DNA of 64,000 nt from Candidatus Sulfuritelmatomonas gaucii (GTDB lineage: Bacteria > Acidobacteriota > Terriglobia > Terriglobales > Acidobacteriaceae). Under the pieces are notes generated by a model. The model did not search any database and was not told the origin of the DNA. It saw only the letters and a list, made by a program, of their open reading frames with translations. Positions 45,094 to 54,141 of this stretch are shown here, one piece after another (the first letter of the stretch is position 1; every line of letters begins with the position of its first letter). The position numbers and the translations under genes were made by a program. The stretch lies in assembly GCA_900290245.1 (NCBI GenBank), contig OKRB01000078.1:126280-190279 (forward strand), given 5' to 3'.

Positions 45094-45954
45094 ATGAATG
45101 CCTTCAAGACGACCGTTCTGCTGACCATCCTTACCGTGTTCATGATTCTCGCTGGAGAGTATTTCGGCGGCGAGAACGGAATGATCATTGCCTTTGTCAT
45201 TGCCGCGGCTACGAATTTCTTCAGCTACTTCTATTCCGACAAGATCGCTCTGGCCATGTACCGGGCGCAACCGGCGACCCGCGAGCAGTTGCCCCGCGCG
45301 TACGATGTCGTCGAGCGGTTGACGCGCAAGGCCGGCATTCCCATGCCGAAGATCTACGTGATCCCCACCGAATCACCTAACGCCTTCGCCACGGGCCGAA
45401 ATCCGCAGCACGCGTCGGTGGCCGTCACGCATGGAATTTTGGCGCTGCTGAACGATGAAGAACTCGAAGGCGTCCTGGCGCATGAGCTCAGTCATGTGCG
45501 CAATCGCGACATCCTAACCAGCTCGATTGCAGCTACGCTGGCGGGAGCGATTACGATTCTGGCGCGGATGGCATTCTGGTTTGGCGCCATCGCCGGTGGC
45601 GGAGGGGGCGGCCGCCGCGACCGCGGCCTGGGCGCACTACTCATGCTTCTCTTCGCGCCCTTTGCGGCCATGCTGATTCAACTGTGGGTCTCGCGCACAC
45701 GTGAATACGAGGCTGATGCATCAGGCGCGCATTTGACCGGCAATCCTTATGCCCTCGCCTCGGCCCTCGAAAAAATCGCCGCGACCAGCCAGAGGGTTCC
45801 CCTTCTCGCGTCGCCAAATTCTGCTCACCTGTTTATCGTGGCGCCGCTGCTCTCGGGCGCAACCTTCGCCAATCTCTTCAGCACGCACCCGCCGATTCAG
45901 AAGCGCATCGAACGCCTGATCGGCCGTCCGTCGGTGTACGGATATATTCGTTAG
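45094..45954 (+). CDS. htpX: HtpX-type membrane zinc metalloprotease
   Basis: A 286-residue M48B protease that degrades misfolded membrane proteins, with the active site on the cytoplasmic side. It has N-terminal helices (TTVLLTILTVFMILAGEYFGG; IIAFVIAAATNFFSY), the zinc motif HELSH at 130-134 (VLAHELSHVRNRD), two further helices, and the third ligand region REYEADASGAHL. A Gly-rich loop (GGGGGGRRDRG) lies between helices. AGGAG precedes the ATG. Nothing links it to a neighbour. Confidence 0.95.
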   Translation: MNAFKTTVLLTILTVFMILAGEYFGGENGMIIAFVIAAATNFFSYFYSDKIALAMYRAQPATREQLPRAYDVVERLTRKAGIPMPKIYVIPTESPNAFATGRNPQHASVAVTHGILALLNDEELEGVLAHELSHVRNRDILTSSIAATLAGAITILARMAFWFGAIAGGGGGGRRDRGLGALLMLLFAPFAAMLIQLWVSRTREYEADASGAHLTGNPYALASALEKIAATSQRVPLLASPNSAHLFIVAPLLSGATFANLFSTHPPIQKRIERLIGRPSVYGYIR

Positions 45955-46029
45955 GATCGCGGCCGATCGGCAAAACTCCGCGTCGCCCCCGGACGTGCTG
46001 TGCTGCGCATTTCCTGAGAACACAGCGGA

Positions 46030-46578
46030 TCACTTCTTGTCATGCGACGAGCTCAAATCGAACTTGCTGACCAGCACCTGTCCTTCGTCGCTGTCCAGGG
46101 GCGTCAGCGTCATGTCGCTCAGGCGGCCGCTGTCGCCCATGATGTACTTGTCCTTCACTTCGAAGTAGTAAACGCTGTCGGCCTCTGCCGTAAAATGCGC
46201 CGCTGCTGTTTGATGACCTTCTCCCACAATGACAGTCGTCTGCCAGCTTGCGCATAGGTGGTGCACTCCGGGGTCAACGGAAAAGTAGAGATAAGAGTTT
46301 CCGTGGGTAGCGCCCATCCACTTTCCATCAAGGCCCGCCCTGGTTGTGGGTTTGGGAAATGAGTTGAAATTCGAATCGTCTTCAACGACGAAGACCAGGG
46401 CCTTCCCGGCATCCGGACGATCAGGATGCTGACCTTTGCTGTTCTTCACGTCGAATTTTGCGGCAGCATCGCCACAACCGGGCGCGCCAAGAGAATCAGG
46501 CGCGCTTCCCCGAGCCCAGCAAGGCAACAACGAATATGCAACACCGCAGGCAATTGCCAGTAAGATTGCGCGCTTCAT
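46030..46578 (-). CDS. Exported DUF2846-like protein
   Basis: A 182-residue protein with a signal peptide (AILLAIACGVAYSLLPCWA). The pattern KALVFVVEDD, LDGKWMGATHGNSYLYFSVDPGVHHLCASWQ, and AHFTAEADSVYYFEVK is that of DUF2846: a beta-sandwich of unknown role in the periplasm. GGGGAG lies before the ATG. It has no operon partner; convergent with htpX and divergent from the DUF4149 gene. Confidence 0.82.
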   Translation of the reverse strand: MKRAILLAIACGVAYSLLPCWARGSAPDSLGAPGCGDAAAKFDVKNSKGQHPDRPDAGKALVFVVEDDSNFNSFPKPTTRAGLDGKWMGATHGNSYLYFSVDPGVHHLCASWQTTVIVGEGHQTAAAHFTAEADSVYYFEVKDKYIMGDSGRLSDMTLTPLDSDEGQVLVSKFDLSSSHDKK

Positions 46579-46710
46579 AATCTATATCTCCCCTATCCTT
46601 TGCGCTCGAATATTCTCGCGCAACGATGGTATCAGGATTCGGGGACTTTGCGGCGAGCGTCGGTGCGGTCAGTTTGCAAGCGGCTTGCGGGCCTCTAGTA
46701 TCCTTCCTCA

Positions 46711-47202
46711 ATGAAGACACTGCTTCGTATTCTGCTTTATCTCGCTCTCATTGTCTGGCTAGGCGCGGAGATCTTTTTCCCCATCGTTGCAGCCATCACC
46801 TTCGGCACACTGCAGCCCGATACCCACACCGCAGGAACTATCGTGGGCCAGCTTATTCGCATCCTGCACGGCATGGGCCTGGTGTCGGGAATGGTTGCGT
46901 TGGCAGTGATGGCCCTGGCTCCCGCATGGGGTGTCTACAAGCCGCGCGCGATGCTCGCCCCCATGATTCTCGTCGTCGTGATGCTCGCATGCACGGTGTA
47001 CTCGCAATTCGGCATCATTCCCGCTATGGATCGCGACCGAACGGCCGCGGGAGGCGCGATCGATGCAACGGATGGCTCCAACGCCATCACGGCGCACTTC
47101 AACAAGCTGCATAGCCGCAGCGAATACGTTGAGGAGACTGTTTTGCTCCTGGGCCTGGCGACAGTCGTGCTGGTGGCGCGGGCCGAAACCACGCGTAGTT
47201 GA
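46711..47202 (+). CDS. DUF4149 membrane protein
   Basis: A 163-residue protein with four helices (LLRILLYLALIVWLGAEIFFPIVAAI; HGMGLVSGMVALAVMALAP; MLAPMILVVVMLACTVYSQF; TVLLLGLATVVLVAR-like). The segment HFNKLHSRSEYVEE before the last helix is the DUF4149/TMEM205-like signature. Function unknown. TATCCT lies 6 nt before the ATG without a ribosome site, a possible leaderless start. Confidence 0.85.
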   Translation: MKTLLRILLYLALIVWLGAEIFFPIVAAITFGTLQPDTHTAGTIVGQLIRILHGMGLVSGMVALAVMALAPAWGVYKPRAMLAPMILVVVMLACTVYSQFGIIPAMDRDRTAAGGAIDATDGSNAITAHFNKLHSRSEYVEETVLLLGLATVVLVARAETTRS

Positions 47203-47271
47203 TGTGTGGCGCCCTTTCCAAAGCGGAGGAAAATGCGCCACACGAAGTTGAATCAGGAACCAGGCCCGTGA

Positions 47272-49323
47272 CTACGGCCTGTCTCCCTGCCCTTGGTCAC
47301 TGCCATGTCCTCCGAAATCGAACATGTCGTACAGATCGCCGATGGCCGGCCCGTTCAACGGCACATAGGGATTCGCAGGATCAGCTTTGGGATTGGGGAG
47401 ATTGTCGCGGCTGCGGCCGGTCAGCGGTTGTAGGTCCCAGTTCCTCTCAATGAATTTGAGAATTGAAACATGGTCCGTGTACACGTGCGAGATGTGTCCT
47501 GGCTTCGTGAATTTCGAAACCACCAGCAACGAAGTTCGCGTGCCGTCGCCGAAGAAGTCGAGCGGCTGCACGTAGCCCGAGTCGTAATATCCTCCGCCTT
47601 CATCGAAGGTGATAAAGATGGCCGTGTTCTTCCACAGCTGCGGATTGGCCTGGACCATGTCCACAATCTTCATCGAAAAGCCCTCGAACAGATCGAGCTT
47701 CGATGATGCAGGATGCCCGTCAACGAGGCCGCTCGGCTTCACATACGACACCGCCGGCAGCGTTCCGTTCTGGATGTCGTTGTAAAGATCCGTCGTGTCC
47801 TTGATGTGCTCAGAGCGCAGCGTGGCGTTGGTCATAATCAACGTGGAGTACTGCAGGAAGTTGCAGATGTTGCAGTACACGTCAAGCGGATTCTGGAAGT
47901 ATGGATCGCTCACGTAGCGATCCCACTGGTCGCCGAAATAAGCGAAAGAAACGTTCTTCTCCACCAGCTCATCGCCAATCGTGCGCAGCGTCGACGGTGG
48001 CACTGTGAAAACCGTATTGTGGTTGTTAGTGTCGGTGTAGGCGTTGGACCCGTCGCCGAAGTACCCGGGGTTATAGTTGTTCAGCAGGTAGTAATGGCCG
48101 TCGTCGCACTTGGGATCAACCGGATGCGGCAACGACTGCAGGTAGCTCACAACCTGCGGAGCGCCCGCCGCACCGGGATCGGAGCAGTCGCTGTAGCTTC
48201 CGCCGCCGTAGGATGGCGATCCTGAGGAACCGCCTCCGTAGCCGTCTTCGCTGTACCAGTTATTCGTTCCGGTGGCAGCATTGGGATCCTCAACCTCGTC
48301 CACGATGCCCGCGTTCGCGGTTCCAGCCGCGACCATCTGATTATGCGGCGGCTCCGCCGGGTTGCCGTTGCCATCACTGAACCATATGGCGTCGCCAGTG
48401 CCCATCTCGATGTGGTTCATGCCGGTGCCGCCTGCGGCTGCCTGGTGGTAGTTGTCACTCATCGCAAAGTGGTCGGCGAGGTATTTCAGGTAGGGCGCGT
48501 CTCCCTGCTGCATGTTGTAGAAACCCATCGATGCCGACCCCTCGCCAGTGGATGCGTTGGTAAACGGGCTTGGTGCCGCCTTGCCGTTCGATCCTGCACC
48601 AATCGTGACCTCAACCCACGGGAACAGATCCATCCTGCAACCGCTTGGCTTCCATTGGTCGGCATATTCGGTACTGCAGTCCATCTGCTGCCACATCTGG
48701 TAGAAGCGATGCACCGGGCTGGCGGCGTATGCGTCGTAGGGGATGCCGGGAGTGATCTGGAATGGCCCCGGCGGAAGGTTTGTCGCGTTCGGAATGCGTG
48801 TGTCTACGGCGCCGACCTTCAGCCCGGTCCCACCGGTGGTCAGATAGGTGTAGTACTGGGTATTCGGCAAACCGTTCTCCGCCGCTTCGGCCGCAGCAAC
48901 AGAGGAAAAGTGTGCAGTCGTCGGACCGCCGGCCAATGGCGGAGGCAGGACGGCATAGGTGCTTTTGTCTTGCGGATCGATTTGATAACCAAGATCAGAT
49001 GAATCGACCGCTTCGTATTGCAGCGCCAGCGAGTAGTTGGGGCCGGGAGTTCCGTCCGCGTTGATGATGCCCTTCGAAAGCAGGTTGTCGATCCTTTGTT
49101 TGCCGACTGGCTTGTAAGTGGCAAACACATGATCGAAGCTCCGGTTTTCTCCGATGATGACGATCACGTGCTTGATCGGGCTCTGGGTATCGTTGTCGGG
49201 CGAATTTGCGCTGTTGTTGTTTTGCGCGAATGCGGGCAGAGGGAGACCCACAAACACTTGCAGCACAGCGACCATCAATGTGCCGCACTTCAGGCTTATT
49301 GCTTTCCAGTGGGAGCGCAACAT
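47272..49323 (-). CDS. Secreted phosphoesterase (phospholipase C/acid phosphatase AcpA family)
   Basis: A 683-residue exported enzyme. A signal peptide (residues 1-36, ending LPLPAFAQ) precedes the family signature IKHVIVIIGENRSFDHVFATY, the metal-binding HQAAAGGTGMNHIEMGTG, and ITFDEGGGYYDS with the C-terminal YTDHVSILKFIERNW. These proteins cleave phosphate monoesters or phospholipid head groups. The Gly/Ser/Tyr-rich stretch near 335-365 is an insert. GGAGAG lies before the ATG at 49323; an ATG at 49611 would run into the divergent gene. It may supply phosphate; no pho box was recognised. Confidence 0.92.
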   Translation of the reverse strand: MLRSHWKAISLKCGTLMVAVLQVFVGLPLPAFAQNNNSANSPDNDTQSPIKHVIVIIGENRSFDHVFATYKPVGKQRIDNLLSKGIINADGTPGPNYSLALQYEAVDSSDLGYQIDPQDKSTYAVLPPPLAGGPTTAHFSSVAAAEAAENGLPNTQYYTYLTTGGTGLKVGAVDTRIPNATNLPPGPFQITPGIPYDAYAASPVHRFYQMWQQMDCSTEYADQWKPSGCRMDLFPWVEVTIGAGSNGKAAPSPFTNASTGEGSASMGFYNMQQGDAPYLKYLADHFAMSDNYHQAAAGGTGMNHIEMGTGDAIWFSDGNGNPAEPPHNQMVAAGTANAGIVDEVEDPNAATGTNNWYSEDGYGGGSSGSPSYGGGSYSDCSDPGAAGAPQVVSYLQSLPHPVDPKCDDGHYYLLNNYNPGYFGDGSNAYTDTNNHNTVFTVPPSTLRTIGDELVEKNVSFAYFGDQWDRYVSDPYFQNPLDVYCNICNFLQYSTLIMTNATLRSEHIKDTTDLYNDIQNGTLPAVSYVKPSGLVDGHPASSKLDLFEGFSMKIVDMVQANPQLWKNTAIFITFDEGGGYYDSGYVQPLDFFGDGTRTSLLVVSKFTKPGHISHVYTDHVSILKFIERNWDLQPLTGRSRDNLPNPKADPANPYVPLNGPAIGDLYDMFDFGGHGSDQGQGDRP

Positions 49324-49569
49324 GGAACTCTCCAGGGGATTGGGGGAAATGAGAGTCTGCTCGCGCCGATCACCAAACGCGGGAACAGCGTGCGTAGAAT
49401 AGCTCCGGTTCGCGCGGCGATTTTGAAAGTACGAAGACATGGAAATGAAATCTCGAAAAAATCTCCGCCGACGTAGCAATCTTCTGCCATTACTTTTTCC
49501 CGAACGCCGCACTCCTGCGAGATTCTGTTTTTGATCAATCACTGACGTGCTGCCATACGCGCGAGTAGA

Positions 49570-50412
49570 ATGAGCCGGCAAATGAGCCAGACAATGATTT
49601 TGTGCGATCAAGCTGCATCCGTCTCCGCGCTCGATCCCAACTTGCTGACCAAAATCAACTTGCCGGCATCGATACGCGAGCGCGCAGCCGCCGGGCGTGT
49701 TACCTTCACTGGCCCTCTGCTTCTTGTGTGCGGCCGTTCTTTTTTGTGGATGGCGTCACAAGGCCTGGTAGCGCTTATCTTCCTGGCCCAGCACCACACT
49801 TCGCCATGGCGTGAAGCGACCTACTGGTGGAGCATCTGCTTTACACTCGCAGACCTCACGTGTTTGGCCGCAATGCGGAGTTTCACGCGCCGCGAGGGCA
49901 TCCGCATCCGCGATCTCATCGGGCCGATTCGCATGCGCCACGGTCGCGATCTCTTCCTCGGCCTCGGATACTACATGCTCGTTTTTCCGGTTTTTCTTGG
50001 TGGCGGCTATTTGGCCCAAGCGTCGTTCTACGGCTCTCGCACAAATCCCAGCGCTTATTTTCTCTTTAGCCACGCGCTTCCACTTTGGGCCGTCATTTAC
50101 AGTCTCTCGATCTACTGGATCATTCAATCGGCAACCGAGGAGTTGACCTATCAGGGTTATGTTCTGCCGCGTCTTGAGGCGCTCACAGGCCGTTCATGGA
50201 TCGCATTTGCCCTCGTGGCGTTCTGGTTTACGGCCCAACACTGCGCAATAGGTTTTGTCCCCGATTGGCGAAGCCTGGCATGCCGGTTTCTTGGTTTTCT
50301 CCCCGGCTGTATGGTGATGATCGCGATCTACAAGCGCACACGACGATTGATGCCGCTCATCATTGCGCATTGGCTGATCGACATTGGCGCAATCTTGATG
50401 ACAACGCTCTGA
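49570..50412 (+). CDS. CPBP/ABI-type intramembrane protease homologue
   Basis: A 280-residue protein with about seven helices and the CPBP features EELTYQGYVLPRLE (190-203), FWFTAQHCAIGF and LIIAHWLIDIG. In the canonical EExxxR motif the Arg is replaced by Gln195. CPBP proteins are glutamyl-type intramembrane proteases or prenyl-processing relatives, and some are bacteriocin-immunity proteins. The start codon (ATG 49570, or 49582/49594) is uncertain: a TAGAAT box ends right at the first ATG. Activity is uncertain because of the altered motif. Confidence 0.78.
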   Translation: MSRQMSQTMILCDQAASVSALDPNLLTKINLPASIRERAAAGRVTFTGPLLLVCGRSFLWMASQGLVALIFLAQHHTSPWREATYWWSICFTLADLTCLAAMRSFTRREGIRIRDLIGPIRMRHGRDLFLGLGYYMLVFPVFLGGGYLAQASFYGSRTNPSAYFLFSHALPLWAVIYSLSIYWIIQSATEELTYQGYVLPRLEALTGRSWIAFALVAFWFTAQHCAIGFVPDWRSLACRFLGFLPGCMVMIAIYKRTRRLMPLIIAHWLIDIGAILMTTL

Positions 50413-50525
50413 CGGCCGCGCCACTCGATATTTCTCTCATCATGCCCCGGGCCGACTGTCCTGTAGAATCGTAAAGGCCCGAATGCACCGTTTCCTTTTG
50501 TAGGACGGGCTAAGATGGAACGATT

Positions 50526-51611
50526 ATGAAGACCGGCATTATTGGCCTGCCGCAGGTAGGCAAGACGTCGCTGTTCAAGATTCTGACCAAAGCCAAAATT
50601 GACGAGCACGGCCGCTCGAATCCGCGCGAAGCCCATATCGGCGTGGCGCGTGTACCCGACGAGCGTCTGGAAAAATTGTCGGCGCTGTACTCGCCGAAGA
50701 AAACGACCTTTGCGTCGGTGGAATATGTCGATGTCGCGGCCATCGGCCAGGAAGCACTGAAAGAGACCGCATACCTGACGAATCTGCGCAGCGTAGACGC
50801 GCTGATCCACGTGCTCCGAGTCTTCGAAGACGAAGCCATTCCACATCAGGGCCCAATCGACCCACTGCGCGACGCAAAAAACGTTGAATTCGACATGATG
50901 CTTAGTGATCTTCAGCAGGTAGAAAAAAGGATCGAGCGCGTCGAGAAGGACCTGAAAAAGGCGCGCACCGGCGACCTGGAGCGGGAGCACGCTCTGCTGC
51001 TGCGATCAAAGGAGTCGCTCGAGAAGGAGATCCCCTTGCGCGAGCTGGAGATGACGCCGGAAGAAAGGAAGCTCATCCGCGGCTTCATGTTTCTATCACA
51101 AAAGCCTATCCTATATGCACTTAATGTGAGCGAAAGTGCAACGCTAGGGGCTGATCTTGAAGTGGCCGTCAGCCGCTATAAGCTTGAGCCGATCGCCCAG
51201 CGGCCCAACGCAGGCGCAACGGCAATCTGCGGCAAGGTCGAGGCGGAACTGGCGGAGATGGACGACGCGGAGGCTGCGGACTTCCTTTTGAGCTACGGCC
51301 TGCATGAAAGCGGCCTGGTGCGCCTCATTCGCAAGAGCTACGAACTGCTCGGCCTGATCAGCTTTTTCACCGCGGGCGAGGACGAGTGCCGCGCATGGAC
51401 CGTACCGATCGGGGCCAAGGCGCCGCAGGCGGCCGGCGTCATTCACACCGACCTCGAGCATCATTTCATCCGCGCTGAGACGATTCGCTGGGATCACTTG
51501 CTCGATGCCGGCTCTGAGGCAGCAGCGCGCGCCAAAGGAACACTGCGCCTTGAAGGAAAGGAATACATTGTGCACGACGGTGACGTCTTGCACATCCGGC
51601 ATAGCGGATAA
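50526..51611 (+). CDS. ychF: Redox-regulated ATPase/GTPase YchF
   Basis: A 361-residue P-loop NTPase of the OBG/YchF group. Walker A is GLPQVGKTS at 7-15, a coiled-coil arm lies at 135-165 (VEKRIERVEKDLKKARTGD), and the C-terminal TGS domain reads FFTAGEDECRAWTVPIGAKAPQAAG, HTDLEHHFIRAE, and HDGDVLHIRHS. In E. coli YchF binds ribosomes and regulates catalase. Here the NKxE motif is replaced by ALNVSES, as usual for the ATP-specific YchF. Length is typical. Confidence 0.95.
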   Translation: MKTGIIGLPQVGKTSLFKILTKAKIDEHGRSNPREAHIGVARVPDERLEKLSALYSPKKTTFASVEYVDVAAIGQEALKETAYLTNLRSVDALIHVLRVFEDEAIPHQGPIDPLRDAKNVEFDMMLSDLQQVEKRIERVEKDLKKARTGDLEREHALLLRSKESLEKEIPLRELEMTPEERKLIRGFMFLSQKPILYALNVSESATLGADLEVAVSRYKLEPIAQRPNAGATAICGKVEAELAEMDDAEAADFLLSYGLHESGLVRLIRKSYELLGLISFFTAGEDECRAWTVPIGAKAPQAAGVIHTDLEHHFIRAETIRWDHLLDAGSEAAARAKGTLRLEGKEYIVHDGDVLHIRHSG

Positions 51612-51623
51612 AAGACAGCCGCT

Positions 51624-51651
51624 AACCTTCAGCTTTTAGCTCTCAGCTTAT
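51624..51651. repeat. Short 7-bp micro-repeat (AGCTNNN type)
   Basis: Four heptads in a row (AACCTTC, AGCTTTT, AGCTCTC, AGCTTAT) lie between ychF and the ZIP gene. The AGCTAAC and AGCCAAT units in the 6543-6605 run are related. Confidence 0.5.
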
Positions 51652-51714
51652 GATGCTGAGATTTTCTCCCCTGATGTTGATGACCGCACTGAACGTGAAA
51701 GTGTAAGGCGGCAC

Positions 51715-52440
51715 ATGCTCAAGGTTTCTCTCGTTTTGGGCGTAATTGCTGCGCTGGCCGATGTCGCAGGCGGCCTGGTGCTGGTGCGGGCCCGCGGCGT
51801 CGAACGCTATCTGCGCTACTTTGTCGCACTGGGCGCGGGCTTCCTGATCGCCACAGCGTTGCTCGAGATGACTCCGGAGAGCCTGAGACTGAATCCTCGC
51901 CTGGGCGCCGTCCTGATCATGTGCGGCTATTGCTTTATTCATCTGCTGGAGCACACCATCAACGCACACTTTCACTATGGCGAAGAAACGCATCACGCGG
52001 AGTTTGTTTCTGCCCGCACCAGTTACTCGATTCTCGGCGGTCTGAGCTTCCACGCGCTATTTGATGGGGTCGCGATCGGGTCAGGCTTTGCGCTCTCCAA
52101 CTGGCTCGGCTGGCTGATTTTTCTCGCCATTCTTCTGCACAAGGCACCCGAGGGATTCACCATGGCCAGCGTCATGTTGGCAAGCGGGCGCAGCCGATCG
52201 ACTGCATTCTGGTCCGCCGTTGCGCTCGCCTGCGCCACCGTCGCGGGCGTGCTGGTGATCCAACTCGTGCCGCGGTGGGTGCCTTATGGATTGCCGATTG
52301 CGGCCGGGGTCGCGCTCTACGTAGCCGCAACCGATCTGGTCCCCGAAGTAAACCGCGAGCCGGGCATTCGCATGGCGCTTGTGTTCTTCGCGGGTGTCGG
52401 CGCCTTCTTGCTGCTGCGTATGCTGCTTCCGCAGCTTTAA
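51715..52440 (+). CDS. ZIP-family divalent metal transporter
   Basis: A 241-residue protein with eight predicted membrane helices. The ZIP metal-binding helices read SFHALFDGVAIGSGFALS and ILLHKAPEGFTMASVMLASG; the first has a His-Asp pair and the second the HKxPEG motif. ZIP proteins move zinc, iron or manganese into the cytoplasm. A His-rich loop near 80-100 (HLLEHTINAHFHYGEETHHAEF) fits metal capture. No metal regulator adjoins it. AAGG lies before the ATG. Confidence 0.92.
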   Translation: MLKVSLVLGVIAALADVAGGLVLVRARGVERYLRYFVALGAGFLIATALLEMTPESLRLNPRLGAVLIMCGYCFIHLLEHTINAHFHYGEETHHAEFVSARTSYSILGGLSFHALFDGVAIGSGFALSNWLGWLIFLAILLHKAPEGFTMASVMLASGRSRSTAFWSAVALACATVAGVLVIQLVPRWVPYGLPIAAGVALYVAATDLVPEVNREPGIRMALVFFAGVGAFLLLRMLLPQL

Positions 52441-52513
52441 GAATCTTCGCGCCAGCCTTTGCTTTGGCTCTGCAACCGCATCGGTTTCGTCTTCGGGCGC
52501 TATCCTATCGAAT

Positions 52514-54037
52514 GTGGCGAGTGGAGTAGCACCTATAGAAAAAGCCGTCAGCGAGTCGCGGTTGCTGCGTGCGTGTTCCTCTTTTGAATTACCCGGGATT
52601 CTGCTCATCACCCTGCTTGGCTTTCTGGTGATGGGCTACCACCCCGGCCTCGAAGATGATGGTCTTTATTTAGCTGCAGTCAAAGCCAACCTCAACCCCG
52701 CCCTCTTCCCGCACAACGCAGATTTCTTCCGTCTGCAGATGCGAGGCACCTACTTCGACACCTGGATGGCACACTTCGTCCGCATGACCGGAATGCCGGT
52801 GGCCTGGGTGGAATTGTTTTGGCAACTCGCTTCGCTGTTCCTGATTCTTTGGGCAGTCAAGATGATCGCGAACCAGCTTTTCGCCGAGGAGCACGCTCGA
52901 TGGGCAGGCGTGGCCATGGTCGCAGCCATGTTTACGCTGCCGGTGTCGGGAACCGCACTTTACCTTGTCGACCAGCATCTGCACCCGCGGACGCTTTCGA
53001 CCGCCATGATCCTGCTGGCAATTTCGCGAATCCTGAACAAGAAACCATGGCAGGCAGTGCCACTGTTGATCGTCGCTTTACTTCTGCATCCGCTGATGGC
53101 GGCGTTCGGAATCTCATTCTGCATTTTTCTCGTTCTGGCGCTCTCGCAGTCTATTTCGACAAGCGTTCCCGCATGGCGGAATTCGGCGGGGGTCGTGATC
53201 CCACTGGCGTGGGTCATTGCTCCGGCCGGCCCGGCATGGCGGACCGCACTCAATACCAGAACCTACTACTTCCTTTACAAATGGACCTGGTACGAGTGGC
53301 TTGGTGCGCTCGCACCACTCCTCTTTTTCTGGGTGCTATGGCGAATCGCAAGCCAGCGCGGACAACCATTGCTCGCGCGCTTCACCCTCGCCGTCTTTGC
53401 CTACGGCGTCTTTCAACAGTTGCTGGCCATGGCGCTGCTCTGGCCGTCTTCTCTCGTCCGCGTTACCCCGTTTCAACCCATGCGCTATCTCCATCTCGTG
53501 TATCTTCTCTTTGCGCTGACTGCCGGCTGCCTATTGGGAAAATTCCTGCTGAAACAAAGCCTCTGGAGCTGGGCGGCTTTCTTGCTCGCTGTCAACGGCT
53601 CCATGTTCGCCTGGCAGTGCATGGAGTTCAGTGGCAGCCAGCACCTGGAAATGCCGTGGCGGCAACCCGCCAATCCGTGGCTGCAGGCATTCGCATGGAT
53701 CCGTACAAATACTCCCTCAGATGCATACTTTGCGCTCGATCCGTATTACCTTGAGGAGCCCGGCGAGGACTACCACGGATTCCGCGCGCTGGCAGAACGC
53801 AGCGAATTGGCCGACGCCGTGAAAGATGCAGTCGTAGTAACAATCGTTCCTGAGCTCGGACCGCAATGGCTTCGCCAGGTGCAGGCTGAGAAAGGCTGGA
53901 GCCGCTTCACGCCCGCCGACTTCGAGCGCTTGAAAGCCGAGTTTGGTGTCGACTGGGTGCTGGTTTCGTACCCAGCACCGGAAGGCCTTGCCTGCCGCTG
54001 GCACGATCGCCTGCTCGCCGCGTGTCAAATTCCCTGA
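52514..54037 (+). CDS. Polytopic membrane protein, possible GT-C-type glycosyltransferase
   Basis: About 507 residues with 10-11 predicted membrane helices and a soluble C-terminal domain (about 400-507; EEPGEDYHGFRALAERSEL). The first extracytoplasmic loop has acidic residues (GYHPGLEDDGLYLAAVKANL), as in GT-C lipid-linked sugar transferases, but no family signature is certain. A GTG at 52514 lies 7 nt after a TATCCT box, with no ribosome site. The frame upstream (from 52379) overlaps the ZIP gene in another frame and looks non-coding. Confidence 0.72.
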   Translation: MASGVAPIEKAVSESRLLRACSSFELPGILLITLLGFLVMGYHPGLEDDGLYLAAVKANLNPALFPHNADFFRLQMRGTYFDTWMAHFVRMTGMPVAWVELFWQLASLFLILWAVKMIANQLFAEEHARWAGVAMVAAMFTLPVSGTALYLVDQHLHPRTLSTAMILLAISRILNKKPWQAVPLLIVALLLHPLMAAFGISFCIFLVLALSQSISTSVPAWRNSAGVVIPLAWVIAPAGPAWRTALNTRTYYFLYKWTWYEWLGALAPLLFFWVLWRIASQRGQPLLARFTLAVFAYGVFQQLLAMALLWPSSLVRVTPFQPMRYLHLVYLLFALTAGCLLGKFLLKQSLWSWAAFLLAVNGSMFAWQCMEFSGSQHLEMPWRQPANPWLQAFAWIRTNTPSDAYFALDPYYLEEPGEDYHGFRALAERSELADAVKDAVVVTIVPELGPQWLRQVQAEKGWSRFTPADFERLKAEFGVDWVLVSYPAPEGLACRWHDRLLAACQIP

Positions 54038-54141
54038 CGAGATCAACCTGAGAATCGTTCTGATCGAAAGTCTGCTTTGCAGGATGCGCCTGCATCCGCG
54101 AGAATGGGTATGTCCCCTATACTCGGGCACAGACACTTTTC

